This document shows positions 36,501 through 49,661 of a stretch of 64,000 nucleotides of DNA, one piece after another; the first letter of the stretch is position 1; the number at the start of each line of letters is the position of its first letter. The stretch lies in NCBI GenBank assembly GCA_905182985.1, contig CAJJDN010000151.1:233104-297103 (forward strand), read 5' to 3'. This DNA comes from Paramecium sonneborni. Taxonomy: Eukaryota > Ciliophora > Oligohymenophorea > Peniculida > Parameciidae. A program made the position numbers and the translations under genes. The notes beneath the pieces were generated by a model. It was not told the DNA's origin and did not search any database. It saw only the letters and a program-made list of their open reading frames with translations.

Positions 36501-36928
36501 ATTTATATGAAAGTGCTTTATAATGTGCAATCAGATTATTCTAAAATCATCATTGCATTGCAGATATCTATTCAGATATTGGTTAATTATATTTTTATAA
36601 AAAGGATTATAATAATGCATCAATAAATTATAATAAAGCAATTTCAATATATGAAAAATGCAATTAATATCAATCTTATAAATATGCCAATATCCTTTTA
36701 CTAAATGGCTAATTATTATTTATTTAACAATAATATGAAAAAGCAAGTTAATAAATTGATACTGCTATTGATATTTTGTATCAATTTGAATATTCATAAA
36801 CAGATCTTCTAATTGAGGCAATCAAATTATTAATTTAGATTAGCAATTCTTAGAATAAATAAAATAAAACTAATTAATTAAATTTATAACTTTAACTCTT
36901 GTAGATGAGACATTCCATTTTGTAATGA
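33525..36928 (+). CDS. PH-domain / CLU / TPR protein (clustered-mitochondria-like)
   Basis: Introns of 30 and 26 bp leave 1,116 codons. Residues about 30-150 form a pleckstrin-homology domain (KMFWNKRIIQLQNGMLSYFK at its start, IIIWEIAFSKPETLKEF near its end). A Q/E-rich coiled coil follows (about 165-300). The central region resembles CLU domains: FRYLSLLADQIELLIQE, LRPEFVRSWNKPLNSDSY and INIKFIGKICQMCQLQH. The C-terminus has tetratricopeptide repeats (about 910-1085, for example YFNDALNLYESALQCAIRLF and YNNASINYNKAISIYEKC). CLU proteins bind mRNAs for mitochondrial proteins and control mitochondrial distribution. An N-terminal PH domain is not usual for this family and suggests a lipid-linked or otherwise diverged role. 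Confidence 0.8.
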
Positions 36929-37024
36929 AATTATATAATTAATACTTTATATAGATATAAATATATATTTTGTTTTAATTTTAAGATAGAAATACAATAA
37001 ATCAAATAAATTTAAATTTGAATA

Positions 37025-37870
37025 ATGAGGTTTCACTTCGATCCAAATAATGCTAATCGAATTATACAATAATAAAAAGAGAAGCAATAGAAATAACCAA
37101 AAATAGAAATACCAGATTCTTAAAATATCTCCTAAACATTATCTGCAGAATAGTCAAATGAAAATTCAAATATAGGAATGTCAATTTAAAATTAAGAAGC
37201 AAATTCTAAAGATTAACAAAAACTACCTTCTGATTTAAATAAACACATCTATGAACCAAAGGAATCATGGGAGAAATTACCTGATTATCCATTAGTTTAT
37301 TAAGAACTTAAAATTCCTGATTGTAATTAAAATGAGATTTATCTTGCTTTATATGAATAGTGTTTTAATGAAGAAATAGTCAAATTTAAAGAACATTATT
37401 TATAATTTAAGGAACTCATTTTTTACTGTGAAAAAATGTAAAATATGATGAACACATTTTTAAAAAAGGAAAGATAAATGAAAGAAAAATATTGTTAACC
37501 AACTTAAAAAGATTTGCCATATCTTATTAAAAAATTAGAATATCAATAATAAATTAAAGAATATGAAAAATCTATTGAGAAATTTATCAAAGCTTAAACA
37601 AAAATTAAGTTGGTTTTATAAAATGATATTTAATAACATGTTAGTATTTAAATGATAAATCATTTAACTTATGATTAATCATCAAACCATGAAATATTTA
37701 ATCAGAGAATAAATGAATTTCTTGAGAAAAATTCAAATTTAAAAGATCAATTAATATAGAGAACAACAGAACATGTATAATTATTTAATAAATTTATTAG
37801 TTTGTAAAATTATCAATTGATAGTAAAAAAATTTAAGAAGAAAATTAGGAAATATAAAGACAAATCTTGA
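37025..37870 (+). CDS. Coiled-coil protein, 281 residues
   Basis: An intronless frame of 282 codons ending in TGA. After a polar, Ser/Gln/Asn-rich N-terminus (MRFHFDPNNANRIIQQ) there is a short motif with Trp and Pro (EPKESWEKLPDYPLVYQE), then a continuous coiled coil to a basic C-terminus. It lies 96 bp downstream of the CLU-like gene on the same strand. A cytoskeletal or basal-body role would fit, but I recognise no family. Confidence 0.7.
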
Positions 37871-37924
37871 TATATGAATAAAATTTAGGAAAAAATGCAG
37901 ATTAATTTTAAGTTTTGAATTGTT

Positions 37925-40423
37925 TCATTTGAATTCTTATTATGTACTATTAACATGCATAGGACTTTCATTTTGCATTATTTTATTAATTTCAATTGAT
38001 GCTTTAAATCTACTTGACCCAGCAAAATTAATAACTTTGGTTGAAGCATATTCTTCGTATGTTTCCATCTAAGAAACCTTTAGAGAAGTGAGACAATTTA
38101 ATAAAACGGAAAGGAATAGTGCAAATATGATGATAATCATGAGTATTGAAATTTTACCGAGATAGTATGAATATACTGCACACATTCCATCTAACATTTT
38201 ATTAAAGTCTTCCTAAATTATTATTAATAATAAATAATTACTTTAATGAATGTACAATTTGTTGCTTTTAGTAAGCTATTCAAATTAGATATTGTTTTTT
38301 GTTATTAATCAATAAATTATACATGACTAATAATATATTGATTTAATTCATAATTTAAATCTAAGTTTTAAGATACAAATTAAGATTCTAACAATTAAAA
38401 TTTAATCCATCCTTAGGCTTAACTTTAGAAATGTAATTTAATTTTTATAAATACATCTTACTAATCCCAACATGATGCAGAATATTTATTAATAAGATAT
38501 GAAGGATGCCAACACATTTGAGAATCATTGATTTCTCCATTTTTTTTTGGATAACCTCCATCAGAACATAATGTTGTTGATAATTCTGCACAATTTTCTA
38601 ATTCTTTATATTAATTAAAATCATCAATTAAAATTTAGAACTCTTTCATTTCATATATATTTAAATCTATAAATGTACCATCTAAAATTTAAGTTATAGT
38701 TTGAGAGTTATTATTTAATTTTTAGATATATATGGGTTAATTTAAATTTAGTTTTTAAATTTCTTCTTTGACTTCATTTTCATTAATGGTAAATGTTTTA
38801 ATATCTTTTAATCTTGATACAAAATTTAATTATTAATAGATATTTCCATCACCATATAGACAAGAATGAATACTTTCTTTAGCTTCTGAAAATTCAATTA
38901 TATTTTGATTATCATAGAATTACTCATTGTGTATAATATTATCAAAATAGATACATAGTTTATTTGATATTTATGAATTGGATTATAAGAAAATATTTAT
39001 AATTGAGATTCCAACTAATATAAGATTGCATAAAAACCAAAGGACATCAATATATTTTTTAATTTTTAATCGTTTATTTATTAGATAACCTAACCATAAA
39101 CTTATTTCAATGAAACTGAATATGATTAAAGTGATTAAAAAGCCCATAGTGGAACGAAAGTAATAATTCATATCATTACTTAATGTTTAATGGAAATCAA
39201 CAAATTTATTAGCATAATTTAATATATGGTTATTGATTTATGATAATTATTACTTAGCTTTAATGAATAATGATGTAAATTTGGAATCCCTTAGAGTTAA
39301 TGATGAATTCTCCAAAGAACCAAATTTCTAAAAAATCTATCCATAATAATTTTGGATTACGTCCACTTAACTTGCCAAATACATCTCACTTTATTCTTTT
39401 TTTACTAATTCATAAGATTCAAGATAAGTTAGATGATTTTCATCGTCTTTTGAAGACAATAAGTAATCAATCTATTCATTTTATAATAAGAAAATTTACA
39501 ATTTTCATTTTCGAGAAATAGGATTCTGTAGCTGAGATGATATTAGTACCATTTGAAGAGGTTTTAATAGGAAGAGGAGAATTAGGTTTATTTCTCTAAA
39601 GTCTATTCTTATATAAAAATTTACTGATCATTAAAGTCCAAAATCTCTTATTATTTTAATTGTAGAGTAATGGATTCTCTATTTTAATATAGTTTTTTCA
39701 AATTAGATTAGAAATCTATGAAGTCATTTTATAATGAAATGAAATCAGCTTATAAAATACTATATCCAGTAAAATTTTCATCATTTCGTACTAATAATTC
39801 ATCAAAAGGTGAAGCCAAATAACAATTTGAATAATCTAATCCATCAATAGCTTTATTTTAATAGGTCTGAAATATAAAAAAAAATTACTAATATGATAAT
39901 GGAAATGATTATAAGAAGTAGATTCAAAATAACAATGGTAACAATCCCAAATTTATGACATCTCTTTGTATTTAAAATGAATTCATCTTCTGTATGTGAT
40001 TTAATCCATTTGATTATTGAACTATGATATGGTATTAATAGTTTACGTTGGCATTATCGTTACCAAAATATAGAGCAGGGATAAAAATAAAGTTGAAATA
40101 GCAATAATCAGCCAAGGAAGTGTGTAATATTAGAGATCTATAAAATAATCATCAGAAGAGATTTGATAGCTGTTATTAATCCATTTTTCGACTTGAGTTG
40201 AGGGTTCTTAATCCTATTCAGAAGAAATGGAATCGAAAAGAGATTATCTTTATGAATCTGTGATATCAACTAGATGATGATGATATTTAGTATTACAATA
40301 TTGAATGTGTAAGCATATTTAATTTCTAGTATTAGTGAATTAGAGAATATCAGTATCACTATTATTGTTTGATAATGCTGATGTGATGAAAAGAACAAAA
40401 ATAATTGGATAAGGTCGTAGCAT
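37925..40423 (-). CDS. Five-TM surface membrane protein, prominin/tweety-like topology
   Basis: A signal peptide (MLRPYPIIFVLFITSALS) is followed by a short acidic ectodomain and then five hydrophobic helices: YYTLPWLIIAISTLFLSLLY; FGIVTIVILNLLLIIISIII; MGFLITLIIFSFIEISLWLG and YIDVLWFLCNLILVGISIIN as a close pair; and a last one with ISILMIIIIFALFLSVLL before a short tail. Two long extracellular loops contain Cys residues. This layout (TM1, TM2, loop, TM3-TM4, loop, TM5) matches prominins, which sort to membrane protrusions and cilia, and also tweety-type proteins. Sequence identity is too weak to choose. The frame changes several times (for example near 40040 and 39870), so short introns are present but not all placed. 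It shares a 120-bp divergent spacer with the SulP gene. Confidence 0.6.
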
Positions 40424-40543
40424 AATTGTATAATTTAAATTAAATTATTATTGTTAAATAGGTTAAAAAGGGAAGGATGGATTGATGAAAGAAATGATAA
40501 TATATAAAATAAATAATTTATATTATCAATATTTATATTAAAT

Positions 40544-42515
40544 ATGAATGTTGATAATAAGATTGCATTACTAGAACAAGAAATGCAAGTATTAGATGTG
40601 AAAGAATAGAAACTATCAAATTAGCATGATAGTTAAGTAAAAGGATCTATAAATTAAACAAAATTATCAATAAAAAATGCATTATCTAGAATAAGTCATT
40701 TATCTGTTCATAATATGAATACAGCATTATTTTTTATCCGAGAGAATTGGAAGAGTGGAATGACATAAGCAATGATGAATATGCCATTTATATTGAATGC
40801 TGGTAACAACACTGGCGGTAATCCTTCTGCTGCATATTCATCGGCTTTAATTGGAGGACTGATTAATGGATTCTTTAGTGGAAGTATCATATAATAATAC
40901 AATATCGAAAGGTAATCATTCAATCTATGCACCAACTTGGGTAGCTGCAGGATTTAATTATTATATTGTATAATAATATGGATATGAAGCAGTTCCATGG
41001 GTCACTATTATGGTTGGATTACAAATATATATTCTAAGTCATATGAAATGGCATCATTTAATTGATTTTATGCCTAATTATGTTATTGAAGGATATTATT
41101 TAGGATTGCTTTTTCTTATAGCAAATGGATATATTGATTATGCATTTGGTTTAAGTGATATGCATTCAAATAGAGGATTTCAAGTATATCATGATAGATT
41201 TTAAATGTATTAAGGTATAATATATAAAATATGTAAGAATTCTTTAGAAGAGGAGATCTTTATTATTTAGGAGCATCTATTTTCATATTTTTTATACTTT
41301 ATTTTGGTTGGAAAATAAACAAAGATTTACCATTAATTGTATTAATATGTTTAACAGGATTAATGGTTGGTATATTATTTCCAACTGAAAAATGTTTAAA
41401 GAATGTTTATGGTGATGTTAGTTTGAAAATATCCTTTATTGAAAGTAGTGGCCCTCATTTCTAACCAGATTTTTGGACATTATTATTTTTATTTGTTTAT
41501 GCTATTAAAATGACATTTTACATTACAGTCTAAAATTTATTATGTGCTAAAGGAGCTGAATATTTTACTGGAGTTAAATGTGATCATGACAAAGAAATAT
41601 TTTGTGTTTCTTTAACTAATATTTGTGCAGGTATTTTTAATAGTGTACCATGTTGTGCATCTATTAGATTAATTATTTTAAATATTAGAGTTAGAAATAT
41701 GAATAGATGGTCATCTATTTTAAATGGTCTATCTGTTATTTTATTCTATGGTTTATTCAGTAGATACTTTCTAGAAATACCACTTTATTTTGTGAGTGGA
41801 ATATTATTATATTCAGCTTATATGTGTCCAACTTGGCCCTATTTAGAAATGTTATGGAGAACTAAGAGAAGATTAATATTAGTTAAACAAATTACAATAT
41901 CAATTATTTGTGTATATTATGGAGCTATTGAAAGCACTATTATTGGAAGCATGTATGCTATGTTACAATTTGCTGAAAAAATGAGTGCTGCTGCTTCTGA
42001 AGTTATTGTAAGTTCTGATGAAATACAAGTAAATATTGATTATATCTTAATTAGAAAAATTCATTAATTAAACGAAGTTGTATTAGATAATAAGATGGAG
42101 CTGATTTATAATTGAGAAATGATACCTTAGGTTATGAAGATGATTTTCCTGATATTTAACACTTTAAAGGATCCTTTTGTATCTATCGATTTAATGGAGC
42201 TATCAATTATATTAATGTTAAAGTATTCAAATTTTTTATTTAGAATCATATTGCTTAAATTAAAAAATTACCAGAAAGTGATTATATTGTACTTAGTTTT
42301 CGGTATGTCAGTGTTTTTGATGATGAAGCCATTGATAAATTAAGTTTAATGATTTAAGCATTAATCAGTATTTAATTATTATAATTATAGGTTCCTAAAG
42401 AGAAATACTTTTTACAGGATTGAATCAAGGAATGATAGATGAAATGAGATACAATGAATATATGAATAATTTTTACAAAAAGCATCGATAACATTTCAAA
42501 TTACTGGGCTCATGA
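40544..42515 (+). CDS. SulP/SLC26-family anion transporter with STAS domain
   Basis: Four introns (28, 23, 26 and 23 bp) leave 624 codons. An N-terminal cytosolic segment is followed by about ten hydrophobic helices with SulP features: SALIGGLINGFFSGSNHSIY at the position of the family's first conserved loop, VPWVTIMVGLQIYILSHMKW, and IDFMPNYVIEGYYLGLLF. The C-terminus has a STAS domain (about 500-585: CIYRFNGAINYINVKVF and DYIVLSFRYVSVFDDEAIDK), ending soon after. SulP proteins move sulphate, chloride, bicarbonate or related anions across the plasma or vacuolar membrane. Substrate cannot be read from sequence. The family-typical QxGLYxA start of TM1 is not obvious. Confidence 0.85.
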
Positions 42516-42577
42516 TGATAATATTTTAATATTTATTTAATTTATATTCTATTAAAATTTATCCTAAATAATAACAT

Positions 42578-45500
42578 TCAATCAAATTATTTAAATGAAA
42601 ACTCTGCCTTCTTTAATTCATATTTGGTATATAGTTCATATTGCTTACTAAAATTTATTATATTAATATTTACTGATTAGGATTAAATTTAATTTATAGC
42701 TCTTCAAATATTGTCAATCTACAAAGATTCTCATATATATAATCATCTCTTTCAGTTAAATTGCTAATGTAATTCTTAATTTAAGTCTCATTCAATTTAT
42801 ATTCCATTAATGCAGTATTTTAATGTTTAATCTCATACTCACTTAATTCTTTAATCACTAATTCCTGATCCAAAATCTTTTAATTTACACAATACACTAA
42901 AAAATCATAAGCTAATTTTCTGCCCTTCAATTCACTTATGTATTTATTGCTTTTTTCGTATTAAAATATTCTTTTTGATTAATGATTCTATCTCTTTACC
43001 ATATAATATTCACTATCCATTAATTAAGTTATCAAAATCTTTATTACTTCCACCTAATTCTCTTTTGTAATTTACTTTTACACTATAAAATGGTAAAAAT
43101 TATGTAATAAATATTCATTATTATACAATTCGGTAGAGTTCTTATTTTTATTATTTAATAAATGAATACAAATTTGTTTACTCATTTTATTTCTTATTTC
43201 TGGTAATTCATCTTAAAGTAATCTTAAATATATTAATGATAACTTAAGGGTATTCAAATTAAATAGATTTGGCATTGCAATACAAATACTTTTAATTACT
43301 GCTATTCTTAAATCATCTATATTATTGCTGTGTGAATATAATTCACATATTTTCAAAAATTAATCTAAAAATTCTTGTTTTTATAACATAACATAGCCGT
43401 AAAGTTTTATAATATTTTTCATAATTCCTGAATCATTTATAAATCTCTCACTAATTCTATCTAAAATTTATTCATTATGATTAAACTTTGTTAATTTACT
43501 AATTATTAATAACAATTATAAGCACTATTTTAAACATTAACTGAAATATGGAGTTTCAACTACTTCTAATAATTTGTAAGTTAATTAGGCAATTTCTATA
43601 TTGGAATCTTCCACTATTGTATTTTTTTTCAAAATATTATTGTATTATTTGTATAGCTACTACAAAACTTCTAAATCATCAATTTCTAAAAGCTCTTTTT
43701 ATGAAATGTATTTTAAAAGTTGATTTTTAATAAGTTATTCTAAATATGTATGACTTTTATTTAAATTATCAAGTTTAACTAAAAATGAAATTTATTTCTT
43801 TCTCAATAAACTATGACCCATATCTTATTTAATTTAGAAGGTTTTTTAATTGAAATGTTACTCTTCAATCATATTTTTAGTGATTGAAGAACTATCTAAA
43901 AATAAGGTACAATCTTATTATTCATTATTTTTGATTATAATATTTAAAACTTAATAATAAACAGATAAAACAGGTGGACATTTAATTTCTCTAATTATAA
44001 AGCTCTTATGATGAATCTCTTAAATTAACTTTTATTCACTCTATTTTAATTAATCTATTTAATCAACCTCATATTAATCTAGAGTTTCCTTTTTTATGTT
44101 ATAATAATCTTTAATTAATTAATGACATAAAAGTAAAATACCATGTGCATTATTATGATTTTATTTTATAGTCTTACTGTCAACTAATTGATTTAAAAGT
44201 TGAACTACATAAGAAGTTATTTGTTAAAATGAAAGAAAAGGTAAAATGGCTTTGGATAGAATAACTCTGCCTAAATAATTCTTATTCTTTAAACAATTTA
44301 TTAAAGATGGCAACAATAAATCTAATTATTTTTATTCAAATAAATCTTACTTCTAAGTTTCTGTATATACTTTTCTGATAAATTTGCCTTCCATAGGAGC
44401 CAATCTTGATAATAATAATGCTATTGGATATAAACTTGGATACAATTATTAATCATTATAATCCTTAATTTTATTTTGGAAATATTAGACTAATTAAGGG
44501 GATTTATTGAAGAATTCAATTAAAGTTAATTTTTATGCAATTTATTCAACATTTTAAGTATTTTTACCTAAAGTTCTAGATGCCAATGCTGAAAATAACA
44601 TTAGAGAGGAATTTCTAACACTCCAATCATCAAAACTAAATCCATCTATAGCTAACATATATGCTTCAGAAATAAATTAATCAAGATCTTATCTTAACCA
44701 TGCTTCCATAAATAATTTTCTAATTACATTAAGAGCATGAATTCTCATTTCTAATTAACCTTCTTTTGCAAATTTTAATAGTAATTTTACAACTTTTTCT
44801 GTTTGTTTATCCTTACTTTAACAAGATCTTAATAAACAACAAACTAAATGTGGTAAACCTGCAGATCTTCTAAATACATTTTTTAATTAATTTTAATCAA
44901 ATGCTTCTACTAATTTATCAATTAATTCATTAACTAAACCAGGTAATTAAGGATTTTTACTAGTTCCCATTGTTTTACATAATTCATACAATCCTTATGC
45001 AATTCTATCTATTGAACCTAAATGTTTAATGTTTAATAAAGCATGAAAAAATTAATATGTAATTCTCTTCAATAAATCATTAGGAATCAAATTATCTTAC
45101 ATATCATCAATAACTTTTGCTAATTCTTAAAAGAAAACACCTGATTCTCTTGTAATAAGGAAAAATGAAACAACTAATATATTTTCTGATCCTTAATCTG
45201 TAGTTTAATCATCTAAAGATTCAATTAAAGTATTTCCTTATAAAATCTTTTATACATTTTAAACAAATTCACTTTAATAAAAATGTCCTCTACAATCAAC
45301 TTAGTATGGCAATTATTAGGTTGATTTGTCATCAATTATCCATGTACAAACATTTTCAGAACTTACTTAAGTAGCGAATTCAATAATATCTTTCAATAAT
45401 TCAAGTAATTTTATAAAAAATAATTTTAATTATTCTTTGTCTTATAATTAATGAATATTGTTTCTCTATAAAATAATCCAGAAAGTGGATACATATCCAT

Positions 45501-46860
45501 GAATCAATGTTTATTATAATTATACAATATCATTTGAAAATACTTTCTTAAATAAATTGAATTTTTCTTATAATTCATTTATTAAGTAATTTAAAAATTC
45601 AATCTCTGGATTTTATGTTGGATATAATACTTTAGCATATTTTTTTAGTAATAATGATAATAAAAGTGAACCACTTTCATAAAACTTAATAATAGGATTT
45701 CCTATTTAAATTGTAGCTATCTTATAGAGTTCTTTTGTTTTTTATTCACTAAAGAATTGTATTTCATTTGGTAATAATAATAAAATCTCATAAGCTAATG
45801 TTCTAGAAGATTCCCAATTGCTACTACATTAAATTATTAATTATTCAACTTTTGTGTTACCATAAGCTTGTTCAAAACAATAATTTAATAAAAATTATGT
45901 TTTATGATAAATTTCTCCTTTTTTTGGTTCTAATTTTTCAGGAGTACCTAAATATAAATAAATCACCTTTAAAATTTCTAAACAAGGACTTGAAACTTCA
46001 TAACAACATTCAGGTATTAATTATGAATATAATATTTCAAAAATTTATTAAGTGAATTTAATTATAGGTTGAATTATATTAATATCCTTTGATTTACCTG
46101 ATTCTAAAAATTTAAGATCTTTTTAATAACTTGTTCTAATTCTTTCAATAAAAAACTTTAATTTGGATAAATAATTTTTCTTAAAATTAGGATAAGATGT
46201 TTTGATAACAAATTAGACAAAAAGAACAATAGAATCTAACTCAATTTATGTTGGTTTTGCTGCTTTTTTGCTATTTAATGCAAATATTTGAAATGCTTCA
46301 AATTAAATTGCTCTATCAATATTAAACATCCATTTTTAAATAATTTTGATATCAACATTCAACAAAGTACCATTTTTATAAATAATACCTTACTCAGTAA
46401 CAGTAATTTATTGTTCTGATTTAGCAAATTTAAGTAATGAAGCAATAGCCCATATTTTATGTTTATGTTAAAAGAAGTTCTAATCTTGTTTTATGATATG
46501 ATCAATAACATATTAAATGCATTCAATTTTAACATCTGCTAAAATTCTATTAATTTATTATGCATAATTAAGATTATAATTGTGTTAATTTAATCTGACA
46601 CTTTCTATATAATGATCAGCAAAAATTGAAACAAATTATTATAATCTTTGATTGAATAATTCAACATTTTTTTTATCCTCTGGTCCTAATTCGTTGTATA
46701 ATTTTGTAAGCAACTTCTATAAAACTTGACCTCCAATCAATAAACTTTCATCAAAACAAGAATTGAACAAATCTGATAATAAAGTCTTTTATGTATAGAA
46801 TGAAAAAGCATACTTTTTTAAATTTGATTATTTATGAGGATTCATATTGATGAATGACAT
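42578..46860 (-). CDS. THADA: THADA/Trm732 homologue (tRNA 2'-O-methylation partner)
   Basis: A 4.3-kb gene encoding about 1,400 residues of HEAT-like helical repeats. The diagnostic DUF2428 region is clear: FRRSAGLPHLVCCLLRSC and, 80 residues on, FDDWSVRNSSLMLFSALASR followed by TLG, matching the WxVRNSSxMLFSAL signature of THADA and yeast Trm732. Trm732 activates the FtsJ-family enzyme Trm7 for methylation of the 2'-O of residue 32 in the anticodon loop of some tRNAs. The span is not a multiple of three, so a few short introns exist; I did not place all of them. The ATG at 46860 begins MSFINMNPHKQSNLKKYA. The 3' end converges on the SulP gene, with a 62-bp gap. Confidence 0.88.
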
Positions 46861-46999
46861 TATTTAGTAAAGAATATTGTTTTCTAAGATTTGTACATGT
46901 CAAGATGTCTTCTAGGTTGAGTTATTCCATTATTAAATTCTTTCTTCACAAATAAATTAAAATTAAATGATTAATTTTTGTATGGATGATTATTAATAC

Positions 47000-48110
47000 T
47001 CAAACTTGAATATGACTGAAATCAACAGATTTGACTAAAGCTAAAGCTTATTCAGTGATTTATTATTCTCTAATGAATTCATTCTTGGTATCATTGTAAA
47101 TTTGAGTTTCATCAGCATAATTATCATTTTCTAATTGTAATTCAGCTTCATATTATTTCAAATCAGCAACTCTTTAATTAAGGAATTCAGTGACTTAATC
47201 AATTTTATCTAAGAAATAATAATAAATATATTATATTACTATTAGTGGCAGTTAAATCAACATTGACAGCATTAATTTATCTTTAGAATTCAGCAAATTC
47301 AGAATCTAATTAAGCTAATCTTTCTTCATATTCTTCAACTGCATTGGCTTCAACAAGTGTTTAATCATTGATACTATCAACAATAGCATTTCTAAATTCA
47401 TTTAAAGCATCAACAATTTAAGAAATAATTCCTTAATCTGAGAAGTTTTAATTTGATGCTAATGTAATAAGAGCTTTTAAAAATGGAGCCATTTTTGATC
47501 TTGGTTTAATACTTTATTCGATTTTTTTGAGTGAATTTTAGAATTTCTTTACTTAAGCTAAGGAAGGATTGCTCAATGTTTATAAAAGAGCAAGAGCATC
47601 ATCAACTGCAGCAGTTGCATCAGTTAATTCAGCAACTTAAGCTTCAAATGCTTCATGTTCTTATTCTCTAATTAATACTTCTTCATCATAATTTTTTCTG
47701 TTAATTTCTTGATATTCTTCGAGATTGGCAATTCTGTTTTCTAATTATTCTCTTCTAGGAATTAATAAATTTTCAATAACATCTTGAGATCTACTGATAT
47801 CAATTTGAGCATCATTAATTTATTAGTTCAATTAAACAACTAAAGAATTGTGTTAATTTGTTCTTTATTAGAAATTGAATTCTAATAATTATACTCCGTC
47901 AATCAAATCATTATCCAATTCTTCAATGGCATCAACTAACTCACTAACAGCACCTCCAGCTAATGAGTGTAATTCAACCAAATGTAAGAGAGCTTTTCCA
48001 TAATTTGATTTCTATAGTTCTGCTTACAATTTTTATGGTGTCTATCTAAATGTGGATTTTAAACTTGTTGCAAGAGCAATTACTAATACCAAAACAAAAA
48101 TGGTTTTCAT
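47000..48110 (-). CDS. Trichocyst matrix protein
   Basis: One 31-bp intron near the 3' end leaves 360 codons. A cleavable signal peptide (MKTIFVLVLVIALATS) is followed by a pro-region and then long, very regular heptad coiled coils without Cys, typical of Paramecium trichocyst matrix precursors: MPs are processed from such precursors and assemble into the crystalline core of the trichocyst, a defensive secretory organelle. Representative segments are SLAGGAVSELVDAIEELDND, ENRIANLEEYQEINRKNYDE and FAEFQRQINAVNVDLT. The exact subfamily cannot be assigned by eye. Processing probably separates two mature polypeptides, but the site is not obvious. Paramecium carries many paralogues of this family. 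Confidence 0.88.
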
Positions 48111-48251
48111 TTAATTAATTATTACACAAAAACGAACAAATAATTCCGTTTTTCAATAGCCATATCTAAAATTGAAATTTGAATTATAACTAACAAGTAT
48201 GTTGATCATCATAATAAAAATATTGGTTTTATTTTATTTATGAATAATATT

Positions 48252-49598
48252 TCAATGATGTTCATGATGATGGGCATATTATTTCTTCCAATTTTCTTCA
48301 ATTTATTTTCTTACATCAGCTGGTAATTATGGATGATGATGTTAATAACCTCCTTCAAATGGACTACCTCCATGGAATTAATGAGGATCACTATGACCCT
48401 CGAATTCAACATGTCTGACTATAATAATTAATTCATAAATATTACATCTTTCATATTCAAATACATCCTTATAATATTAAGTGATATAAGCTCTTGTTGA
48501 TGCTGGTTCACTTTTAGTAACTCTTGAAGTGAATTATCTTAAGTAATCATTCACTACCAAATCTTCATTTAAAGCTTCTAAATCCATATCTCCAATAGGA
48601 TTTATTGGTTCAGTATTTATTTATGTCTTAGTAGTATGTCTCCAATGAGCTTCAATTCCCATAGTGTGCCATTAATTAACAACTGCTACTATATTTTTCC
48701 CTGGAGTATGTTTATATAAAGTTTCAAAAATTTCAATATCTTTTCTATCAACCAAGATTTTTTTCTAATGAGGACTCAATTTCTCAAATAATTTAACAAA
48801 CCAAGAAGCTCTATATTTATCAATAGATTCAGCAAATTATTCTCCACCAAGAACTGCTAATTAAAAGGCTAAATCTTATCTTTCTCTTCTCCATCTTACT
48901 TGACTAAGTAATTTAATAAAATTCAATGAAACACTAAGTGGATCAAACCTTGGTTCAGTCTATACAATAATATTAAATCATAAAAGTACTTTCAATGATA
49001 AGAGGTCAGCATTAGAGATAGCTAAACCACCAAAGATAACATTAGCACCTTGGGCTTGTGCTTATTCAATAGCATATTTCATTTCTAATCCTGGAATGAA
49101 TGGATGGAAATCACTGTTGAATGCTAAAATTATATATTAATAGATATTATTTACCTTTCAAAAATTACATTAAACCTAACCAAGAGTAAAGTCTTGCCCA
49201 GAAGACTGTATTTCTGAAATTTCTAACTCCAGATTCCAATTCCCATTAATAAGCTCCTCTTAATACATCATTATAGACATTCAATTCTGATTGAGATGTA
49301 ATTCCATCAATATTTTTTATTAAATTCCACCATTCTTCATTGGTTTACACATACACACTATCAGGTTTGACTTCATTTATCAATTTTTATGTTCTGTAGG
49401 CTAACATAGTTGAAGCATGTGTTGATCCAATAAGATATAGTTTTCTATGATGAGCAGGGTCTTCAAGAATTGTCAATGTATTCTCAAATGGATTTGATCT
49501 ACATTTCTATTAATTAATTACCTATTTCCAGCTCTTAGGAATTTGCTTAACAGATGATTCTGGTTTCTTTGGAATTTATGCACCACCTATCCAAACAT
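48252..49598 (-). CDS. TraB-domain protein with likely mitochondrial presequence
   Basis: Introns of 23 and 31 bp leave 431 codons. The N-terminus (MFGQVVHKFQRNQNHLLSKF) is basic and amphipathic, like a mitochondrial targeting sequence. The TraB/PrgY core follows: LYLIGSTHASTMLAYRTQKL, EVKPDSVYVQ, QGANVIFGGLAISNADLLSL, and GKNIVAVVNQWHTMGIEAHW near the end. Animal TRABD sits at the mitochondrial outer membrane, and the related TIKI proteins are metal-dependent proteases using the conserved Gly-Ser/Thr-x-His motif. The last 50 residues are His-rich (YQHHHPQ, AHHHEHH), perhaps binding metal. An ATG further upstream is excluded by an in-frame TGA. Confidence 0.82.
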
Positions 49599-49661
49599 TT
49601 CTATTTTTTATTAATAATAATAAATATATCCATCAATATTGTTATTATATCAATCTCATTT

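Noticed and set aside
41010..42343. Three separate standard-code ORFs in the SulP region
   Set aside because: They are fragments of one spliced SulP-STAS gene cut by Gln-coding TAA/TAG codons and unspliced introns.
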